Assembly (NCBI RefSeq): GCF_000807675.2
Contig: NZ_CP019962.1
Location: 1,736,001-1,800,000, forward strand
Direction: 5' to 3'
DNA length: 64,000 bases
Origin: Eubacterium limosum
GTDB lineage: Bacteria > Bacillota > Clostridia > Eubacteriales > Eubacteriaceae
Part shown: positions 61,643 to 64,000 of the stretch, one piece after another
Numbering within the stretch: the first letter of the stretch is position 1
Layout of the letters: every line of letters begins with the position of its first letter
Position numbers and translations under genes: made by a program
The notes under the pieces: generated by a model
Databases searched by the model: none
What the model was told of the DNA's origin: nothing
The model's input: only the letters and a program-made list of their open reading frames with translations

Positions 61643-61676
61643 AACAAAAAACGGCAGAGGCTTCTGCTTCTGCCGT
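61643..61676 (-). terminator. Intrinsic terminator of the PatB/metB operon
   Basis: ACGGCAGA (61651-61658) pairs with TCTGCCGT (61669-61676); a T-run follows on the minus strand. Confidence 0.85.
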
Positions 61677-61681
61677 CAGGA

Positions 61682-62857
61682 TTAAAGGGCGTCAATTGCC
61701 GCCTTAAGCTGAGAAAAGGCTTTTTCCAGCGTCACTTTTGGGCAGGCGATGTTAAAACGTTCAAAGCCCTCGCCCTCAGGACCAAACATGGCGCCGCGGT
61801 CCAGCCACAGTTTGGCATTATTGATGATCAGGTTTTCCAGAGCATCTTCCGACAAGCCCAATTCCCTGAAATCCAGCCATACAAGATAGGTTCCCTCTGG
61901 CTCAATAAGTTTTACTTCTGGTAAGTTTTCTTTCAGAAAAACACGGATAAAGGATAAATTGGAGGCAAGATATTGCTTTAGCGCGTCCAGCCACTCTGCG
62001 CCGTGTGCGTAGGCAGCCTGACAGGCAACGAGCCCCATGAGGCCTACCTGGCTGAAGCCGGAACGCTCCATTTCCGCCTTAAATGCGTGGCGGAGTGACC
62101 GGTTGGGGATAAAAATATTGGAGACCTGAAGTCCGGCGAGATTAAAGGTTTTGCTGGGGGCTGTGCAGGTGAGACTGATGTCGGCAAAAGCTGGTTTTAT
62201 GCTGGCAAAAATGGTGTGCGTCTGCCCTTCATATACAAAATCTGCATGGATTTCATCTGAGACAACTGTGACATTGTGAGCGAGGCAGATATCGCCCATC
62301 CGTGTCAGTTCCTCCCTTGTCCAGACGCGGCCGACAGGGTTATGTGGACTGCAGAGAATAAACAGTTTGACGTTATGATCAATAATCTTCTGCTCAAAAT
62401 CCTCAAAATCAATAGTATACCGACCGCTTTGACAGATCAATGGGTTGTTTACCAGCTGGCGGTCGTTAACCTCAATGCAGCGCGTAAAAGGGTAATAAAC
62501 CGGTCGCTGGATCAGTACAGCGTCACCCTTCTCTGTCAGACCGCGCACGGCTGTGGCGATGGCGTAGACAACACCAGGTGTCTTGACGAGCCAGGAGGCC
62601 TCGGTTTCCCAGTTAAAACGCCTGCTGTACCAGGTGCGCAGCGTGTCAAAATAATCATATTTCACATCAGAGTAACCATAAATACCATGTTCGCTGGTTT
62701 TTACAAGCGCGTCGATAACGGCTTGCGGTGTCTTGAAGTCCATATCAGCTACCCAGAGAGGCAGGATATCTTCGGGCATCCCCCGCTCTGCGGCAAAATC
62801 ATACTTAATGGAGCCGGTATTTTTCCGGTTTACTACTTCATCAAAATTGTAAGACAT
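61682..62857 (-). CDS. patB: PatB/MalY-type cystathionine beta-lyase (PLP, fold I)
   Basis: 391 residues of the MalY/PatB aminotransferase-like C-S lyases. Typical segments are LPLWVADMDFKTP, CSPHNPVGRVW, DEIHADFVYEG and the PLP lysine in SKTFNLAGLQ. It cleaves cystathionine or cysteine to pyruvate and ammonia, giving homocysteine or sulfide. It follows the trans-sulfuration enzyme gene by ten bases. Confidence 0.92.
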   Translation of the reverse strand: MSYNFDEVVNRKNTGSIKYDFAAERGMPEDILPLWVADMDFKTPQAVIDALVKTSEHGIYGYSDVKYDYFDTLRTWYSRRFNWETEASWLVKTPGVVYAIATAVRGLTEKGDAVLIQRPVYYPFTRCIEVNDRQLVNNPLICQSGRYTIDFEDFEQKIIDHNVKLFILCSPHNPVGRVWTREELTRMGDICLAHNVTVVSDEIHADFVYEGQTHTIFASIKPAFADISLTCTAPSKTFNLAGLQVSNIFIPNRSLRHAFKAEMERSGFSQVGLMGLVACQAAYAHGAEWLDALKQYLASNLSFIRVFLKENLPEVKLIEPEGTYLVWLDFRELGLSEDALENLIINNAKLWLDRGAMFGPEGEGFERFNIACPKVTLEKAFSQLKAAIDAL

Positions 62858-62866
62858 AAATTCCTC

Positions 62867-64000
62867 CTATTTCAGTGCCTGATCAAGATCGGCAATGAGA
62901 TCATTAATATCTTCCAGTCCTACAGACAAACGCAGCAAACAGTCGTCAATTCCGAGGGATTCCCTTATACTCTCGGGCACATCGGCGTGGGTCTGGAGCA
63001 TTGGATAGGTGATGAGAGACTCAACACCTCCAAGGCTTTCGGCATACAGAATGAGGGAAACGCGTTCCAGTACCTTTGCGGCTGTTTGAGGGCAATCGAC
63101 CTTAAACGAAATCATTGCGCCAAAGCCTCGGGCCTGTTTTTTTGAAAGTGCGTAGTCAGGATGATCTGGAAGACCAACATAAAAAACCTTTTTAATTCGG
63201 GTGTGGTGTGATAGCCACTTAGATAATTCTAACGCATTTTGCTGCTGTCTGTCCATACGCACAGCTAAAGTTTTTATGCCACGAAGGACCAGCCAGCTGT
63301 CAAAAGGAGAGAGACAGGCGCCGGTGGTTCCATAAATAAACCGGAGACGTTCGGATAAAGCTTCGTTTTTGGTAACAAGAAAACCAGCAAGCGTGTCGTT
63401 ATGCCCGGACAAATATTTTGTACCGCTGTGGATAACCACATCTGCCCCAAGCTCCAGCGGGTTTAAATAGTAAGGGGTTAAAAAAGTATTGTCTACCAGC
63501 AGCAAAAGATTATGTGCCCTTGCGATTTTGGATATTGCTTTTATATCTGTCACCTTCATCATTGGGTTGGTCGGCGTTTCGATAAAAATAGCTTTGCTGT
63601 GAGGTGTGACAGCATCCTTGACCGCTGCGGTATCTGAGGTGTTGACTGCTGTAAATTGCAGTCCATGATGGGAGGAGATGCTGTTAAACAGCCGGTGTGA
63701 GCCACCGTAAAGATCGTCGGAGGTAATAATGTGGTCACCGCTTTTAAACAGCTCAAAAAGAGCGGTAACAGCCGCCATGCCAGAGGAGAATGCCAGCGCC
63801 TCATTCCCGTGTTCCAGACTGGCAATGGTTTCTTCAAGATGCTCCCGTGTCGGGTTTTGAATGCGCGAATAATCATATCCTGTGCTCTGTCCAACCCCAG
63901 GGTGGGCAAAGGTGGCATTTTGAAAAATAGGAACAGAAATGGCTCCGGTATCATTGTGATAAACGTTAGAACCGTGAATGCAGAGGGTATTAATGTTCAT
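62867..64000 (-). CDS. Cystathionine gamma-synthase/beta-lyase family PLP enzyme
   Basis: 377 residues; the ATG falls on the last bases of the window, so the ribosome binding site is not visible. Cys/Met metabolism PLP signature: SSGMAAVTALFEL, DDLYGGSHRLF, VDNTFLTPYYLNPLELGADVVIHSGTKYLSGHND with the PLP lysine, and GAMISF. It may be gamma-synthase, gamma-lyase or beta-lyase; these cannot be told apart here. With the PatB-type gene it forms a trans-sulfuration operon. Confidence 0.9.
   Translation of the reverse strand: MNINTLCIHGSNVYHNDTGAISVPIFQNATFAHPGVGQSTGYDYSRIQNPTREHLEETIASLEHGNEALAFSSGMAAVTALFELFKSGDHIITSDDLYGGSHRLFNSISSHHGLQFTAVNTSDTAAVKDAVTPHSKAIFIETPTNPMMKVTDIKAISKIARAHNLLLLVDNTFLTPYYLNPLELGADVVIHSGTKYLSGHNDTLAGFLVTKNEALSERLRFIYGTTGACLSPFDSWLVLRGIKTLAVRMDRQQQNALELSKWLSHHTRIKKVFYVGLPDHPDYALSKKQARGFGAMISFKVDCPQTAAKVLERVSLILYAESLGGVESLITYPMLQTHADVPESIRESLGIDDCLLRLSVGLEDINDLIADLDQALK

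Overview
The window looks like chromosome of an acetogenic, methylotrophic member of the Clostridia, close to Eubacterium limosum/callanderi or Acetobacterium. The evidence is four non-pyrrolysine MttB-family methyltransferases, two stand-alone corrinoid proteins, three BCCT betaine/carnitine-type transporters, and Firmicute markers (SCIFF peptide and maturase, S-box riboswitch, clostridial 6S RNA, raiA-motif RNA). This assignment is inferred from gene content; no database search was run.

Region 1 (1-31,982) is a quaternary-amine / C1 catabolic superlocus. It holds MttB paralogues (59-1489 -, 8216-9619 +, 20904-22361 -, 24812-26266 +), corrinoid proteins (13099 +, 22511 -) and BCCT transporters (3011, 6548, 26365). 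It also holds two sigma-54 activators (4774 -, 28132 +), a PocR/AraC regulator (19337 -) and two paralogous cassettes pairing an EamA exporter with a MetH-activation-domain-like, Cys-tailed protein. Auxiliary enzymes are two Asp/Glu-racemase-like proteins, an octopine-dehydrogenase-family enzyme, a PanB homologue, both aconitase X subunits, an ornithine cyclodeaminase-family enzyme and a prolyl-tRNA editing protein. Seven sequences with the exact sigma-54 geometry (GG-N10-GC) precede operons here, so the region appears to be an RpoN regulon. The expected flow is import of an N-methylated compound, demethylation onto the corrinoid protein, transfer to tetrahydrofolate elsewhere in the genome, and further processing or export of the demethylated skeleton. 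Several auxiliary genes point to proline-type substrates.

Region 2 (32,155-36,478) has two CobW/COG0523 GTPases around a uroporphyrinogen-decarboxylase/MtaA-family protein fused to a thioredoxin-like domain, then acetolactate decarboxylase. Region 3 (36,746-53,098) is mostly housekeeping: PTS EIIC-like protein, VanZ, radA, 6S RNA, ruvA-ruvB-queA-tgt-yajC, scfA-scfB, raiA RNA with hpf, a DUF5317 protein, secA and prfB with its +1 frameshift. Region 4 (53,299-58,128) is an S-box controlled operon with the three-gene sulfide-to-homocysteine set (COG1900, NIL-ferredoxin, UPF0280) and a MetH lacking the reactivation domain. Region 5 (58,287-64,000) holds a tiny membrane peptide, an XRE regulator, an FMN-binding-type lipoprotein, a CBS-containing Mn-pyrophosphatase and two PLP enzymes of sulfur amino acid metabolism.

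No tRNA, rRNA, IS element, prophage or CRISPR array was seen.
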